Shown: positions 44,235 to 54,632 of the stretch, piece by piece
Layout of the letters: every line of letters starts with the position of its first letter
How positions within the stretch are numbered: position 1 is the stretch's first letter
Made by a program: the position numbers and the translations under genes
Notes under the pieces: generated by a model
The model's database searches: none
What the model was told of the DNA's origin: nothing
The model's input: only the letters and a program-made list of their open reading frames with translations
Assembly: GCA_963732845.1 (NCBI GenBank)
Contig: CAVTBE010000021.1
Span: 124,001 to 188,000, forward strand
DNA length: 64,000 nucleotides
From: CAVSRC01 sp963732845
Lineage (GTDB): Bacteria > Pseudomonadota > Alphaproteobacteria > Rhizobiales > Kaistiaceae
Reading direction: 5' to 3'

Positions 44235-45464
44235 ATGACCGATACCGCCCCCGTTTCCGTGGACGCCACCGCGCCCGGCCGTGCTCCGGCGCGGCCGTCG
44301 CTCACCGGCATGAGCCGCGCCGAGCTCGGCGCGGCACTCGGCACCATCGGCGTGCCGGGGAGCCAAGTGAGGATGCGCACCGCCCAGCTCTGGCACTGGC
44401 TCTATGTGCGCGGGGCGACCGACTTCGCCGAGATGACCAACGTCTCCAAGGGGCTGCGCGCCGATCTGGCCGAAGCCTATTCGGTGAGCCGGCCGGAGAT
44501 CGTCACCGAGCAGGTCTCCGAGGACGGCACGCGCAAGTGGCTGTTGCGCTTTCCGCCGCGCGGCGCCGGGCGCCCGGTCGAGGTGGAGACGGTCTATATC
44601 CCGGAGGAAGGGCGCGGCACACTTTGCCTGTCCAGCCAGGTCGGCTGCACGCTTTCCTGCTCGTTCTGCCACACCGGCACGCAGACGCTGGTGCGCAACC
44701 TTAGCGCCGAGGAGATCGTCGGGCAGGTGCTGCTGGCGCGCGACCGGCTCGGCGATTATCCGGCGCCGGGCGTGTCGAAATCGGCGCCGGCCCCCGAGCG
44801 CGAGGCCAGCGCGGAAGCTCCTTCGACCGGCCGGCTCGTCTCCAACATTGTCATGATGGGCATGGGCGAGCCGCTCTACAATTACGACAATGTCCGCCAG
44901 GCCCTGCACATCGTCGCCGACGGCGACGGCATCGCGTTGTCGAAGCGGCGGATCACGCTGTCCACTTCCGGCGTGGTGCCGATGATCCCGCGCGCCGGCG
45001 AGGAGATCGGTGTGCTCCTGGCGATCTCGCTGCATGCGGTCACCGACGAATTGCGCGACGTTCTGGTGCCGCTCAACAAGAAGTATCCGATCGCCGATCT
45101 GATCGCCGCCTGCCGCACCTATCCGGGCCTCTCCAATGCGCGGCGCATCACCTTCGAATATGTGATGCTGAAGGGCATCAACGATTCCCCGGCGGAGGCG
45201 CGGGCGCTGGTCAAGCTGCTTTCCGGCATCCCGGCCAAGATCAATCTGATCCCGTTCAATCCATGGCCGGGCTCGGGCTACGAATGCTCCGACTGGGAGG
45301 CGATCGAGCGCTTCGCCGATATCGTCAACCGGGCGGGCTACGCCTCGCCGGTGCGCACGCCGCGCGGCCGCGACATCCTCGCCGCCTGCGGCCAGCTGAA
45401 GAGCGAGAGCGAGCGCCTGCGCATCCGCGAGCGCATGGCCCTGGAAGCGATGATCGCGGATTAG
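44235..45464 (+). CDS. rlmN: Dual-specificity rRNA/tRNA adenine-C2 methyltransferase RlmN
   Basis: A 409-residue radical-SAM enzyme: SSQVGCTLSCSFCHTG (CxxxCxxC cluster), IVMMGMGEPLYNYDNV, STSGVVPMI, LAISLHAVTDELRDVLVPLNKK, NLIPFNPWPG, and the C-terminal Cys in ILAACGQLK that forms the RNA adduct. It methylates 23S A2503 and A37 of some tRNAs. A roughly 22-residue Ala/Ser/Glu-rich insert (GVSKSAPAPEREASAEAPS) follows the cluster region. Confidence 0.95.
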   Translation: MTDTAPVSVDATAPGRAPARPSLTGMSRAELGAALGTIGVPGSQVRMRTAQLWHWLYVRGATDFAEMTNVSKGLRADLAEAYSVSRPEIVTEQVSEDGTRKWLLRFPPRGAGRPVEVETVYIPEEGRGTLCLSSQVGCTLSCSFCHTGTQTLVRNLSAEEIVGQVLLARDRLGDYPAPGVSKSAPAPEREASAEAPSTGRLVSNIVMMGMGEPLYNYDNVRQALHIVADGDGIALSKRRITLSTSGVVPMIPRAGEEIGVLLAISLHAVTDELRDVLVPLNKKYPIADLIAACRTYPGLSNARRITFEYVMLKGINDSPAEARALVKLLSGIPAKINLIPFNPWPGSGYECSDWEAIERFADIVNRAGYASPVRTPRGRDILAACGQLKSESERLRIRERMALEAMIAD

Positions 45465-45476
45465 GCCGCGGACACG

Positions 45477-45938
45477 GTGGCCGACCTCCTGCGCCTTCTC
45501 TTCCTGGTGCCGCTTGGCTTCATCGCCGCGGTTCTGGCCGCCACCCTCACCATCCTGGCCGGCTGGTACGGGCATCAGCCCGGCGTCCTCACCGACGTCG
45601 CCGCCACCGGCTATGTCATCGGTGTGGGGGTATGGGTGGTGCTGCAGGTCGGCGCGCTGGCGGTCATCCCAGCCTTCCTCATCATCGTTCTGGCCGAACT
45701 GTTCGGCTGGCGCTCGGTGTTCTTCTATCTGGCGGTGGGCGGCGGGCTCGGCCTCTCCGCCGACCGGCTGCACGCGATGCTGTGGGAATTGGACGGCGCC
45801 ATGCTGCTGCTGCCGGCAGCGGGCTTCGTTGGCGGCTTCGCCTATTGGCTGATCGCCGGACGGCTGTCGGGCTTGACCCGGGCGAGCCCGCCGCCGGCGG
45901 CCACACCGCCCACACCGCCGCCTACTTCGCCAGGGTGA
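45477..45938 (+). CDS. Hypothetical membrane protein
   Basis: A 153-residue protein with four predicted helices (about 5-28, 42-62, 68-85, 95-125) and a Pro/Thr-rich C-terminal tail (PPAATPPTPPPTSPG). It starts with GTG 12 bp after rlmN and runs 17 bp into the convergent LysE-type gene. I recognise no family; similar small membrane proteins often follow rlmN in rhizobia. Confidence 0.65.
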   Translation: MADLLRLLFLVPLGFIAAVLAATLTILAGWYGHQPGVLTDVAATGYVIGVGVWVVLQVGALAVIPAFLIIVLAELFGWRSVFFYLAVGGGLGLSADRLHAMLWELDGAMLLLPAAGFVGGFAYWLIAGRLSGLTRASPPPAATPPTPPPTSPG

Positions 45939-46566
45939 GAATCAGCTTTGCCGCGAAGGTGCCGAGTACGCCGGCGAAGAGCCAGTCGACGATGCGCGTG
46001 GCGCGTGCCGAACGCTTGAGGACGAGCGCGATGCGGTCGGCGGCGAGAACGAAGGCGGCGCAGACCGGCGCATTCGCCAGAATGAAGGTGAAGCCGAGGA
46101 AGAGCAGCTTGCGCGCGACGTGCGGATCGCCGGCCGAGACGAACTGCGGCAGGAAGGTCACGAAGAAGATGATGATCTTCGGATTGAGCAGGTTGATGAA
46201 AAGGCCCTTGAGGAAGACCGCGCGGAGCGTCTCGCGATGCGCGCCTGGCATCAGCGACAGCGACGAGCCGTTGCGGATGGCATCGATGGCGAGCCAGGCG
46301 AGATAGGCGGCGCCGGCGATCTTGAGGACGGTGAAGGCGGTGGCCGAGGCGGCAAGCAGCACCGACAGGCCGGCGGCGACGAGGACCGAGTGAACCAGCA
46401 AGCCGCTCATGGCGCCGCCCAGCGCTGCGAAGCCGGCCAGCCGCGATTGCGCCACGGTCTTCGACAGGAAGAAGGTCATGTCCGGTCCGGGCGTGACGCC
46501 GAGCACGATCGAGGCGAGCACGAAGGCGGCAAGAACCGTCAGGTCGGGAACGAAGGTGGCAAGCAT
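45922..46566 (-). CDS. LysE/RhtB family amino acid exporter
   Basis: A 214-residue six-helix transporter: VLGVTPGPDMTFFLSKTVAQSRLAG (the family GxxPGP motif), KIAGAAYLAWLAIDAIRNG, FLKGLFINLLNPKIIIFFVTFLPQF. Members export Lys/Arg, Thr or homoserine lactones. Its end overlaps the convergent membrane gene by 17 bp. Confidence 0.92.
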   Translation of the reverse strand: MLATFVPDLTVLAAFVLASIVLGVTPGPDMTFFLSKTVAQSRLAGFAALGGAMSGLLVHSVLVAAGLSVLLAASATAFTVLKIAGAAYLAWLAIDAIRNGSSLSLMPGAHRETLRAVFLKGLFINLLNPKIIIFFVTFLPQFVSAGDPHVARKLLFLGFTFILANAPVCAAFVLAADRIALVLKRSARATRIVDWLFAGVLGTFAAKLILTLAK

Positions 46567-46703
46567 GGGCGGCGGATCCGGATTTGATCGGCTTCATGGC
46601 GCGGTGCGCGCGGAGCGAGCCCCGAACCATGCGCCGCCCGTCCCGCGTGGGCGGTCTTGCGACGGCCACCTCGGGACGCGGGCGGACAAGCGGGCTTAAC
46701 CCC

Positions 46704-48212
46704 TCAGGGCAGCCGGTCGCAACCGGGATCGAAGGCACCCGCCACCGCGCGGTCGGCGCGGAAGGCCTCGTAGGTCCGGTAGACCGTCGCCCCCACCTGC
46801 CGCTGGATGGGGCCGAGCGGCTTCAGGTTGACGAAGCATTTGTCCAGCGGGTCGCCGGGGCGCGCGACGATCAGCACCGGCTCGCTGAGAAGGGCCGGGT
46901 CGGGAGGCGGCGCATAGGCGTAACGGACGCGTTGAAAGGTGGCGATAACCGGCACGCCGAGCGGTTCGAGGCGGTAGGCGAGCTCGCCCTCGGCGCCGTA
47001 ATAGGTTGTGGCCACCCATGCGGCGCCGGATTGCTTGCGGAGCTGCTCGGTCCGGGCGCTGAAGCTGCCCCAGCCGCGGATGATCTGTCCGACGTCGAGG
47101 TGCAGCGGGATCGCGTTGCCGGGATTGACCCCTCCCACGAGGCCGAGGGCCATGCCGGCGACACCGACGGGCAGAACGAGGGAGGCAAGCGGCTTCCAGT
47201 TCGTGTCGGCGGCTTCGGCCGCAGCGGCGGCGGCGAGCGCCAGGGTCGGGAATATGGGGGCCAGCCAATGGCCCTGGACCTGCTCCTGCAGGGCATGCAC
47301 CACCAGATAGGCGATGAGCGGCACGGTCGTCCACAGCAGAAGGGCGATGCCGCTGGCGTTCAGCGCCTTGCGCTGGCGGATGGCGAAGACGAGACCGAGG
47401 CCGGCAAAAACGGCGATCAGCGGATTGATGAGGCCGAACTGGGTGGCCAGGAAATTAAGCGGTCCGAGCGGCTCGAAGCCGTGCTGGGTCAGCCGGCCGA
47501 ACTGCTTGGTGAGCGTCACCCAGTGGTGCGCGGCGTTCCACAGCAGCATCGGGGCTGCGAGGAGCAGGGCCAGCGCGGCGCCGGTCCATGGCCAGGGCGT
47601 GGCGAGCCACCGGCGGAAATCCGGGCGAACGACAAAGAGCAGCAGGACCACCGGACCGAGAAACAGGCCGGTGAGCTTGGAAACGACCGCCAGGCCGGCG
47701 CCGAGCCCGACCAGCAGCCACCAGGCGCCCTTGCCGGTCTTCGCCAGCAGGGCAAGCCCGAGCGTGGCGACGGCCCAGAACAGCACGGAGGGCGCGTCGG
47801 GCGTGGCCAGGATGCCGCCGACGGCCATGAGGAAGGTGGCATTGGTCCACAGGGCGCCGCGGATGGCGGTCTGGCGGTCGAACAGGACGCGCCCCGTCAT
47901 GTACACGCACAGGGAAATCGGCAGCCCCGACAGGACCGAGACGGCGCGGATGCCGAAGGCATTGGCCCCGAAAATCCAGGTTCCCAGCGCGATCCACCAC
48001 GCCCCCATCGGCGGATGGTCGTAGTAGCTCCAGGCGGGGAAGCGCGACCAGTCGAAATAATAGGCCTCGTCGGGGCCGAGCGGCACGACGGCCGCGGCAA
48101 CGAGCCGGGTCACGACCATGGCGACGATGATGAGCGCCGCGGTGCGCGTGGCGATCGGCGCGGACTGGGCGGCGAACCGGGCGGGCAGAGCCTGCGATTC
48201 GATCTGGGTCAT
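46704..48212 (-). CDS. ArnT/GT39-like membrane glycosyltransferase
   Basis: A 502-residue integral membrane protein with about eleven helices. The first periplasmic loop has GPDEAYYFDWSRFPAWSYYDHPPMGAW, the GT-C fold DE/PP pattern of GT39/ArnT enzymes that use polyprenyl-phosphate sugars. The C-terminal soluble part has RPGDPLDKCFVNLKPLGP. It probably transfers a sugar to an envelope lipid or glycan. The ATG at 48212 begins MTQIESQ; it is divergent from a PAP2 phosphatase. Confidence 0.88.
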   Translation of the reverse strand: MTQIESQALPARFAAQSAPIATRTAALIIVAMVVTRLVAAAVVPLGPDEAYYFDWSRFPAWSYYDHPPMGAWWIALGTWIFGANAFGIRAVSVLSGLPISLCVYMTGRVLFDRQTAIRGALWTNATFLMAVGGILATPDAPSVLFWAVATLGLALLAKTGKGAWWLLVGLGAGLAVVSKLTGLFLGPVVLLLFVVRPDFRRWLATPWPWTGAALALLLAAPMLLWNAAHHWVTLTKQFGRLTQHGFEPLGPLNFLATQFGLINPLIAVFAGLGLVFAIRQRKALNASGIALLLWTTVPLIAYLVVHALQEQVQGHWLAPIFPTLALAAAAAAEAADTNWKPLASLVLPVGVAGMALGLVGGVNPGNAIPLHLDVGQIIRGWGSFSARTEQLRKQSGAAWVATTYYGAEGELAYRLEPLGVPVIATFQRVRYAYAPPPDPALLSEPVLIVARPGDPLDKCFVNLKPLGPIQRQVGATVYRTYEAFRADRAVAGAFDPGCDRLP

Positions 48213-48388
48213 GCGGCAGGGCGGGCCTTTTTGTGGCAACCTTGCGAGGTTGGCGCTTGCAGCAGCCTGACAACGGGGCACCATTCACGAGGCAATTGCC
48301 GAAAAATGGCTTTTTTCCGGGCTGTTGACCTTCTGACAGAATTGCCGCTCTAAGGTCGGTCGCGGGCGAGCGGAAAACGGAAAGAGAC

Positions 48389-49294
48389 GTGTCCGAAGAC
48401 AAAGGAAAAGTTCCCTACGCCGTCTGGCAGCCGCTGGGCGCGCCGGCGCTGGTCGGCGATCCGATCGTCCAGTGCCTCGTCCTCATTGCCCTCACCAGCG
48501 CCGTCTTTCTCGCCTTTCCCGGCATCGACGTCTGGTTTTCCGGCCTCTTCTACGAGGCCGGCAATGGCTTCGTGGTGTCGCATCTGAAGGCGTTCACCGC
48601 GGTGCGCGATCTCTTGCGCAATGCGACCAAGGTGATCGTGGCGGTGGCGGTTGCCGTACTGATCATCAAGCTCGCCTGGCCGCATCGGCGGAGCCTGCTC
48701 AGGCCGCGCGACATCGTCTTCATCCTGTCGACGCTCGCCATCGGCCCGGGCATCATCACCAATCTCATCTTCAAGGACCACTGGGGGCGGCCGCGGCCCT
48801 ACACCGTGGACATTTTCGGCGGCGATCTGCCCTTCGTCGGCGTGTGGAAGATCACCCACTACTGCGCGTCCAACTGCTCCTTCATCTCCGGCGAAGGATC
48901 GTCGGCCATGTGGCTGCTGACGCTGGCGGTGCTGGTGCCGCCGCGCTGGCGGGCGACGGCGGTCAGGGTGATCCTCGCATTCGCGATCGTGTTCTCGCTG
49001 AACCGCATCGCCTTCGGCGGACACTTCCTTTCCGACGTGCTGCTCGCCTGGTGGGTCACGCTGCTGGTCATGGCGATCGAATACCGGCTGCTCTATGTCA
49101 ACGCGCCGGCGGGGCTGACCAATGAGAGCATGGAGACCTGGCTGACCGAGGCCGGCCAGGGGCTGCGCCAGGGCGTGGCCGGGCTGCGGGAGAAACTGGT
49201 TGCCGGCAGAACCGCAGGCGGCGAAGGCGACCGGGAGCCACCGGAAGCGGGGCCGCCGGCCGAGGTCGCCCGTCCGCCGGACGGAAGCCCCTAG
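48389..49294 (+). CDS. PAP2 family phosphatase (lipid phosphatase, LpxE-like)
   Basis: A 301-residue membrane protein. The three PAP2 motifs are KDHWGRPRP near residue 130, SFISGEGSSAMW near residue 167 and NRIAFGGHFLSDVLLAW near residue 210. Motif 2 reads SGEG where most members have PSGH, a variant seen in LpxE-type lipid A and phosphatidylglycerophosphate phosphatases. The Pro-rich C-terminal 50 residues are extra. It starts with GTG and diverges from the ArnT-like gene, which suggests a shared envelope lipid role. Confidence 0.88.
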   Translation: MSEDKGKVPYAVWQPLGAPALVGDPIVQCLVLIALTSAVFLAFPGIDVWFSGLFYEAGNGFVVSHLKAFTAVRDLLRNATKVIVAVAVAVLIIKLAWPHRRSLLRPRDIVFILSTLAIGPGIITNLIFKDHWGRPRPYTVDIFGGDLPFVGVWKITHYCASNCSFISGEGSSAMWLLTLAVLVPPRWRATAVRVILAFAIVFSLNRIAFGGHFLSDVLLAWWVTLLVMAIEYRLLYVNAPAGLTNESMETWLTEAGQGLRQGVAGLREKLVAGRTAGGEGDREPPEAGPPAEVARPPDGSP

Positions 49295-49791
49295 TCGACA
49301 GGAAATTTCGCCGCTTCGATCGTGATGGAGTGGACGAAGTCGGCGACCCTGCGCTCGGCGCCGCGGATGCCGAAGTCGCGTTCGCTCACGGTCAGGAGCG
49401 GCTTGGGGCTGCGCCCGGTGATGTCCTGCACTTCGCCGAGCACGGCGGGATAGGCGGCGCCGTCGCCGGACTGGAGCGCCAGGCCGAGGGCGCGCACCCG
49501 CTGCCCGTGCCGGTGAAGCCAGGTGCGCGCCGGCCCGGCGATGCGGCCGCCCCAGACGGGGCAGGCGAGGATGACGCGGTCGTAGATCTCCTCGCGGTGG
49601 GTCATCGGCGCGATCGGCGACCGGCGGCGGAGGAGCGAATCGAGGCCGGAGCGGAAGATGCCGCGGAAGGCGAAATCGCGCGGGCGCTGCTCGACGATTT
49701 CCTCGATTTCGGCGTTGAGGCCGGCGGCCAGCCATTCGGCCACCTGGCGGGATTTTCCGGTCAGCGAATAAAAAACGACCAGCTCCGCCAT
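49291..49791 (-). CDS. Flavodoxin family protein
   Basis: A 166-residue flavodoxin fold: VVFYSLTGKSRQVAEWLAAGL (FMN phosphate loop), RRRSPIAPMTHREEIYDRVILACPVWGGRIAGPARTWL and a C-terminal helix. It resembles stand-alone NAD(P)H-flavin proteins. The ATG at 49791 was chosen at MAELVVFYS. It ends overlapping the convergent PAP2 gene by 4 bp. Confidence 0.85.
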   Translation of the reverse strand: MAELVVFYSLTGKSRQVAEWLAAGLNAEIEEIVEQRPRDFAFRGIFRSGLDSLLRRRSPIAPMTHREEIYDRVILACPVWGGRIAGPARTWLHRHGQRVRALGLALQSGDGAAYPAVLGEVQDITGRSPKPLLTVSERDFGIRGAERRVADFVHSITIEAAKFPVD

Positions 49792-49952
49792 CGCGGCCTC
49801 TCCTCCCCCACCAACCCCGGTCAGGATTGCCGGCCCCATCCGCCGGTGCCTTGCGATGGATCAACGGGGCCAAGGCGCCGCCTTGCCGCCTCGCCGGCCG
49901 CCGCCTATAAGCCCGCGGTCCCCTGTTTCTTGTCCGTGGCGGAGCCCGGGAA

Positions 49953-51167
<1,215 letters not shown>

Positions 51168-51340
51168 CCGATCGCGGTCGGACCTGGCCACCGACAAGCC
51201 TGAACGGGGCCGGCGCCGGGCGGGTGTTGGCGGCTGCGCGCATGGGCCGTCGTGTCCGCCCCCGTGGCGCCGGCGTGGCGGCGACCTATATCCCGGTCAG
51301 GAGGTTTCCCGGCGGGGAGATGCCGGCAGAGAGGCGTGCC

Positions 51341-52474
51341 ATGTCCTGGTCGATCACAATTGCGAAGGTTGCGGGCAGCGAGATCCGCATCCACGTGACC
51401 TTCCTGATCCTGCTGGCGTGGATCGGGCTCGCCGAATATTTCAACGGCGGCGCGACGGCGGCGGTGGACGGCGTCATCTTCATCATCGCCATCTTCGCCT
51501 GTGTCGTGCTGCACGAACTCGGCCACGCCATTGCGGCGCGCCGCTACGGCATCACCACGCCGGACATCACGCTGCTGCCCATCGGCGGGCTGGCGCGGCT
51601 GTCGCGCATGCCCGAGAATCCGGCCGAAGAGATCGTCATCGCCATCGCCGGGCCGCTGGTGAACGTGGTCATCGCCGCGGTGCTGATCGCGCTTGGCGCC
51701 CATCTCGACCTGGCGACGGTCGCCGACATCCAGAAGTCCGCGCCGGGCTTCCTGACGCGGCTGGCGGCGGTCAATGTCTGGCTGGTGCTGTTCAACCTGA
51801 TCCCCGCCTTCCCGATGGATGGCGGACGGGTGCTGCGGGCGCTGCTTGCCTTCCGCATGGGCCGCCGGCGGGCGACCGAACTGGCGGCGCGCATCGGCCA
51901 GGGGCTGGCTTTTGCCTTCGGCTTCCTCGGTCTGATGAGCGGCAACGTCTTCCTCGTCTTTATCGCCATCTTCGTCTATCTGGCGGCGGCCGGCGAGGCG
52001 GGCGACGTCGGCATGCGCGAGGCGGCGCGGCGAGTGCCGGTCGAGCGCGCCATGGTGCGCGTGTTCGAAACGCTCGGCACCAATGCCACCGTCGACGACG
52101 GGGCCGAGGCGCTGCTGCGCACCACCCAACACGAATTCCCGGTGGTCGACGGCGGCGGGCGGCTGCGCGGCTTCCTCAGCCGCAATGCGATGATCGCGGC
52201 GCTCAAGGCGAGCGGCCCCGAGACGCCGGTGATCGAGGTGATGACCCGCGACGTGCCGGCGGTGAAGGTCGGCCAATCGCTCGAAACGGCCGTCGGCCTC
52301 ATGCAGGAGAAGCAGGCCGCGGAGGTGGCGGTCACCGACGAGGAGGGCAGGCTGGTCGGCTATGTCAGCCGCGAGAACCTGGCCGAGTTCATGATGGTCG
52401 AGGATGCCGAGCCGCACGGTCCGTCGAGCTCCTCCGGCGCGCGCGGTCCTTGGCAGAAGCGGCCGGCGGCCTGA
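51341..52474 (+). CDS. Site-2 protease family protein with CBS pair
   Basis: A 377-residue polytopic membrane zinc protease: HELGH at 58-62, GGLARLSRMPENPAEEIVIAIAGPLVN, and FNLIPAFPMDGGRVLRALLAF near 150, where the Asp is the third zinc ligand. Residues about 225-360 hold two CBS domains (HEFPVVDGGGRLRGFLSR; AAEVAVTDEEGRLVGYVSR) that would sense adenine nucleotides. This is the SpoIVFB-CBS architecture of intramembrane proteases; the substrate is unknown. Confidence 0.92.
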   Translation: MSWSITIAKVAGSEIRIHVTFLILLAWIGLAEYFNGGATAAVDGVIFIIAIFACVVLHELGHAIAARRYGITTPDITLLPIGGLARLSRMPENPAEEIVIAIAGPLVNVVIAAVLIALGAHLDLATVADIQKSAPGFLTRLAAVNVWLVLFNLIPAFPMDGGRVLRALLAFRMGRRRATELAARIGQGLAFAFGFLGLMSGNVFLVFIAIFVYLAAAGEAGDVGMREAARRVPVERAMVRVFETLGTNATVDDGAEALLRTTQHEFPVVDGGGRLRGFLSRNAMIAALKASGPETPVIEVMTRDVPAVKVGQSLETAVGLMQEKQAAEVAVTDEEGRLVGYVSRENLAEFMMVEDAEPHGPSSSSGARGPWQKRPAA

Positions 52475-54334
52475 TCAGGCCGGCGCGGTGCCGCCTTCCG
52501 GCAGGCCGGCCTGGCGCAGCCCGTCGAGATAGCGGGCGCGCAGGCCCGGCTCCATGAAGCGGAGCGCGTCGGCTGCTTCCGCGATCGTGAGGCGCGGGTA
52601 CGTTTCGCGCAGCTTCGCGGCTGCTTCCCGTGCCTCGTCGATCTTGCCGGCGGCGGCGAGGAAGGTGGCGAGGTCGCGAAAAGCCCAGGTGAGGCCGACC
52701 TTCTCGCGCATGGCGCGGCGGGTCCATTCGACGGCCTCGGCCGGCTGGCCGGCGGCGAAGCGGGCAAGTCCCAGGCCGATATAGCAATTGAAGCTGAACG
52801 GATCGAGCGGGCTCAGCCGGATGGCGCGCTCGAAGCAGGCGGTGCCGGCGTCGGCCTCGCCGCGATAGACGTTGAGGAAGCCGCGGCGGGCCCAACCCCA
52901 TGCGAGATTGGGGTCGAGCAGCAGGGCGCGGTCAACGAAGCTCTGGGCGCGGTCGAGATCGCCGAAGAGCAGCATGGCCGCCGTCGACAGGGCGCAGAGC
53001 GCCGTCGGATCGTCGTTGACGGTGTCGGCAGCGCGCGCAATCAGGCGGTCTCCCTCGGCGCGCATCTCGGCGATGTCGTCGGCCCAGTTGTAGGCGACCT
53101 GTTGGGCGCGCGCCCAGGCGGCGATGGCCGAGGCACGACCGTAGTCGGGGTCGATCCGGCGCGCTTCGTCGAGCAGGCGGATCGCCTCGGCATTGGCTTC
53201 GGCGCGATGGGCCCACAGGAAGGGCAGGGCACGCAGCACCAGGTCGTAGGCAGCCAGGCTCTCGGGGCGCTTGCGCCGCGCCTGGTCGATCTCGGCGGCG
53301 CGGATCGAGGGATGCAGCGCGCCGGCCACCTGTTCGGCGATGCGATCCTCGAAGTCGAAGATGTTGTCGACGATGCCGTCGTAGGAATCGGCCCAGATAT
53401 GCGCACCATTGTCGGCGTCGATGAGCTGGGCGGTGACGCGCACGCGGTCGCCGGCCTTGCGCAGGCTGCCTTCCAGCACGTAGCGCACGCCGAGATCGCG
53501 CGACACCTGGCGGAGATCCCGCGTCTTGTCGCGGTAGGCGGCATAGGTGGAGTTGCGCGCGATGACGGTGAAGTCGCGGATGCGCGACAGGGTCGCCGTG
53601 ATCTCCTCGACCAGGCCGTCAGCCATGGTCGAGGCGGCGGGGTCGCCGGACATGTTGTCGAAGGGGAGGACCGCGACCGAGGGTTGGCCAGGCGGCCGCT
53701 CGGGCTGCGGGGTGGCAACCGGCTCCGGCGTCGGCGCGGGGCCCGCACCAGCCGGCTTCTGGTAGTCGGGGATCTGGTAGCCGAAACGACCGGTCGGGGC
53801 GTCGGAGTCGGGACCCGCCGGGGTCCACACCCAGATCTCCATCGGCTCCTCGATGCCCTTGAGGGTGACGCGCTCGATATGGGAGAAGGTCTGCGCCAAG
53901 TCGCGGGCAAGCTGCCAGCGGACCGAATGGGTGATGGCGATGCCACCCGGCGGGGCGGCCTGTTGCAGGCGCACGACGAAACCGACGGCGGCGCCAAAGC
54001 GGTCGTTGCCCTGGACAAAGACGTCGGCCAGCGCGACGCCGAGGCGGACCTGGATGGCGTCGTCGCCGCGCCCGGTGTTGCGGTCGGCCATGGCCGCCTG
54101 GAAGGCGATGGCCCAGCGCACGCTGTCCTCGACATTGGGAAACTCGACGAGGCCGCCGTCGCCCATGGTCTTGAACATGTTGCCGCCATGGCTGGCAAGC
54201 GTCGGCCTGAGGATGCGCCGGCGGATGGTGGCAAGCTCGGTCAGCGTGCCGCGCTCGTCCCGCTCGACCAGGCGGGTGTAGCCAGCCACGTCAAGGGATG
54301 CGAGGACCGTCAGTTTTCGCGGCGGCGGACGCAT
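52475..54334 (-). CDS. Class III nucleotide cyclase with TolB-like and TPR domains
   Basis: A 619-residue protein. Residues 1-175 form the cyclase domain (LASLDVAGYTRLVERDE and TMGDGGLVEFPNVEDSVRWA, carrying both metal Asp). A Pro-rich linker near 195-215 leads to a TolB-like amino-terminal domain (SVAVLPFDNMSGDPAASTMADGLVEEITATLSRI). Residues about 370-600 are TPR units. This multidomain family is expanded in rhizobia; the regulator region likely binds ligands or proteins to control cAMP synthesis. It converges with the protease gene with no gap (stop at 52475). Confidence 0.88.
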   Translation of the reverse strand: MRPPPRKLTVLASLDVAGYTRLVERDERGTLTELATIRRRILRPTLASHGGNMFKTMGDGGLVEFPNVEDSVRWAIAFQAAMADRNTGRGDDAIQVRLGVALADVFVQGNDRFGAAVGFVVRLQQAAPPGGIAITHSVRWQLARDLAQTFSHIERVTLKGIEEPMEIWVWTPAGPDSDAPTGRFGYQIPDYQKPAGAGPAPTPEPVATPQPERPPGQPSVAVLPFDNMSGDPAASTMADGLVEEITATLSRIRDFTVIARNSTYAAYRDKTRDLRQVSRDLGVRYVLEGSLRKAGDRVRVTAQLIDADNGAHIWADSYDGIVDNIFDFEDRIAEQVAGALHPSIRAAEIDQARRKRPESLAAYDLVLRALPFLWAHRAEANAEAIRLLDEARRIDPDYGRASAIAAWARAQQVAYNWADDIAEMRAEGDRLIARAADTVNDDPTALCALSTAAMLLFGDLDRAQSFVDRALLLDPNLAWGWARRGFLNVYRGEADAGTACFERAIRLSPLDPFSFNCYIGLGLARFAAGQPAEAVEWTRRAMREKVGLTWAFRDLATFLAAAGKIDEAREAAAKLRETYPRLTIAEAADALRFMEPGLRARYLDGLRQAGLPEGGTAPA

Positions 54335-54527
54335 TCGGCGGTTCCGGAATCTTGCAGTATTTCACGATCTTCTAGGCTAACCTGGCCAATAAAGCACCTG
54401 CTTTTGAGCGGGCTTGTCTTGCTCACGGCGATTTCGCTTCGCTCAATGCCTCCGCGGGGCGGCCTGGCCGGCCGACGCCCGTTCGGGCTTGCGAACCCTG
54501 CGGATTCTAATCCTATCCGCCACCGGT

Positions 54528-54555
54528 TTGCGTTTGCGGCCGGCGTCACTATATT
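54528..54555 (+). promoter_or_regulatory. Possible sigma70 promoter for typA
   Basis: TTGCGT at 54528-54533 and TATATT at 54550-54555 with a 16-nt spacer give a leader of roughly 70 nt before the typA ATG. Confidence 0.45.
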
Positions 54556-54571
54556 GCGCCGCAACAGGCAC

Positions 54572-54624
54572 GGCGCCGCCGGCAGCCTGTTCCTCGGGCG
54601 CGGCGGCCGGCCGGCGCCTTTTTT
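54572..54624 (+). promoter_or_regulatory. Terminator-like hairpin in the typA leader
   Basis: GGCGCCGCCGG (54572-54582) can pair with the CGGCCGGCGCC ending at 54618, and a second, shorter self-complementary structure uses GGCGCGGCGGCC (54597 on). A run of six T follows at 54619-54624, only 8 nt before the ATG. This resembles a transcription attenuator; no antiterminator mechanism can be proven from sequence. Confidence 0.4.
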
Positions 54625-54632
54625 GGTGAACC

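Larger units (their letters stand above)
54335..54632 (+). other. Intergenic region between cyclase gene and typA
   Basis: About 300 bp without a gene. It contains the likely typA promoter at 54528 and a GC-rich hairpin with T-run at 54572-54624. Nothing else is recognised. Confidence 0.6.

Noticed and set aside
46584..48353. 589-codon rightward frame
   Set aside because: It is antisense to the ArnT-like glycosyltransferase and has low-complexity Gln/Arg/Gly composition; the leftward gene has membrane helices and family motifs.
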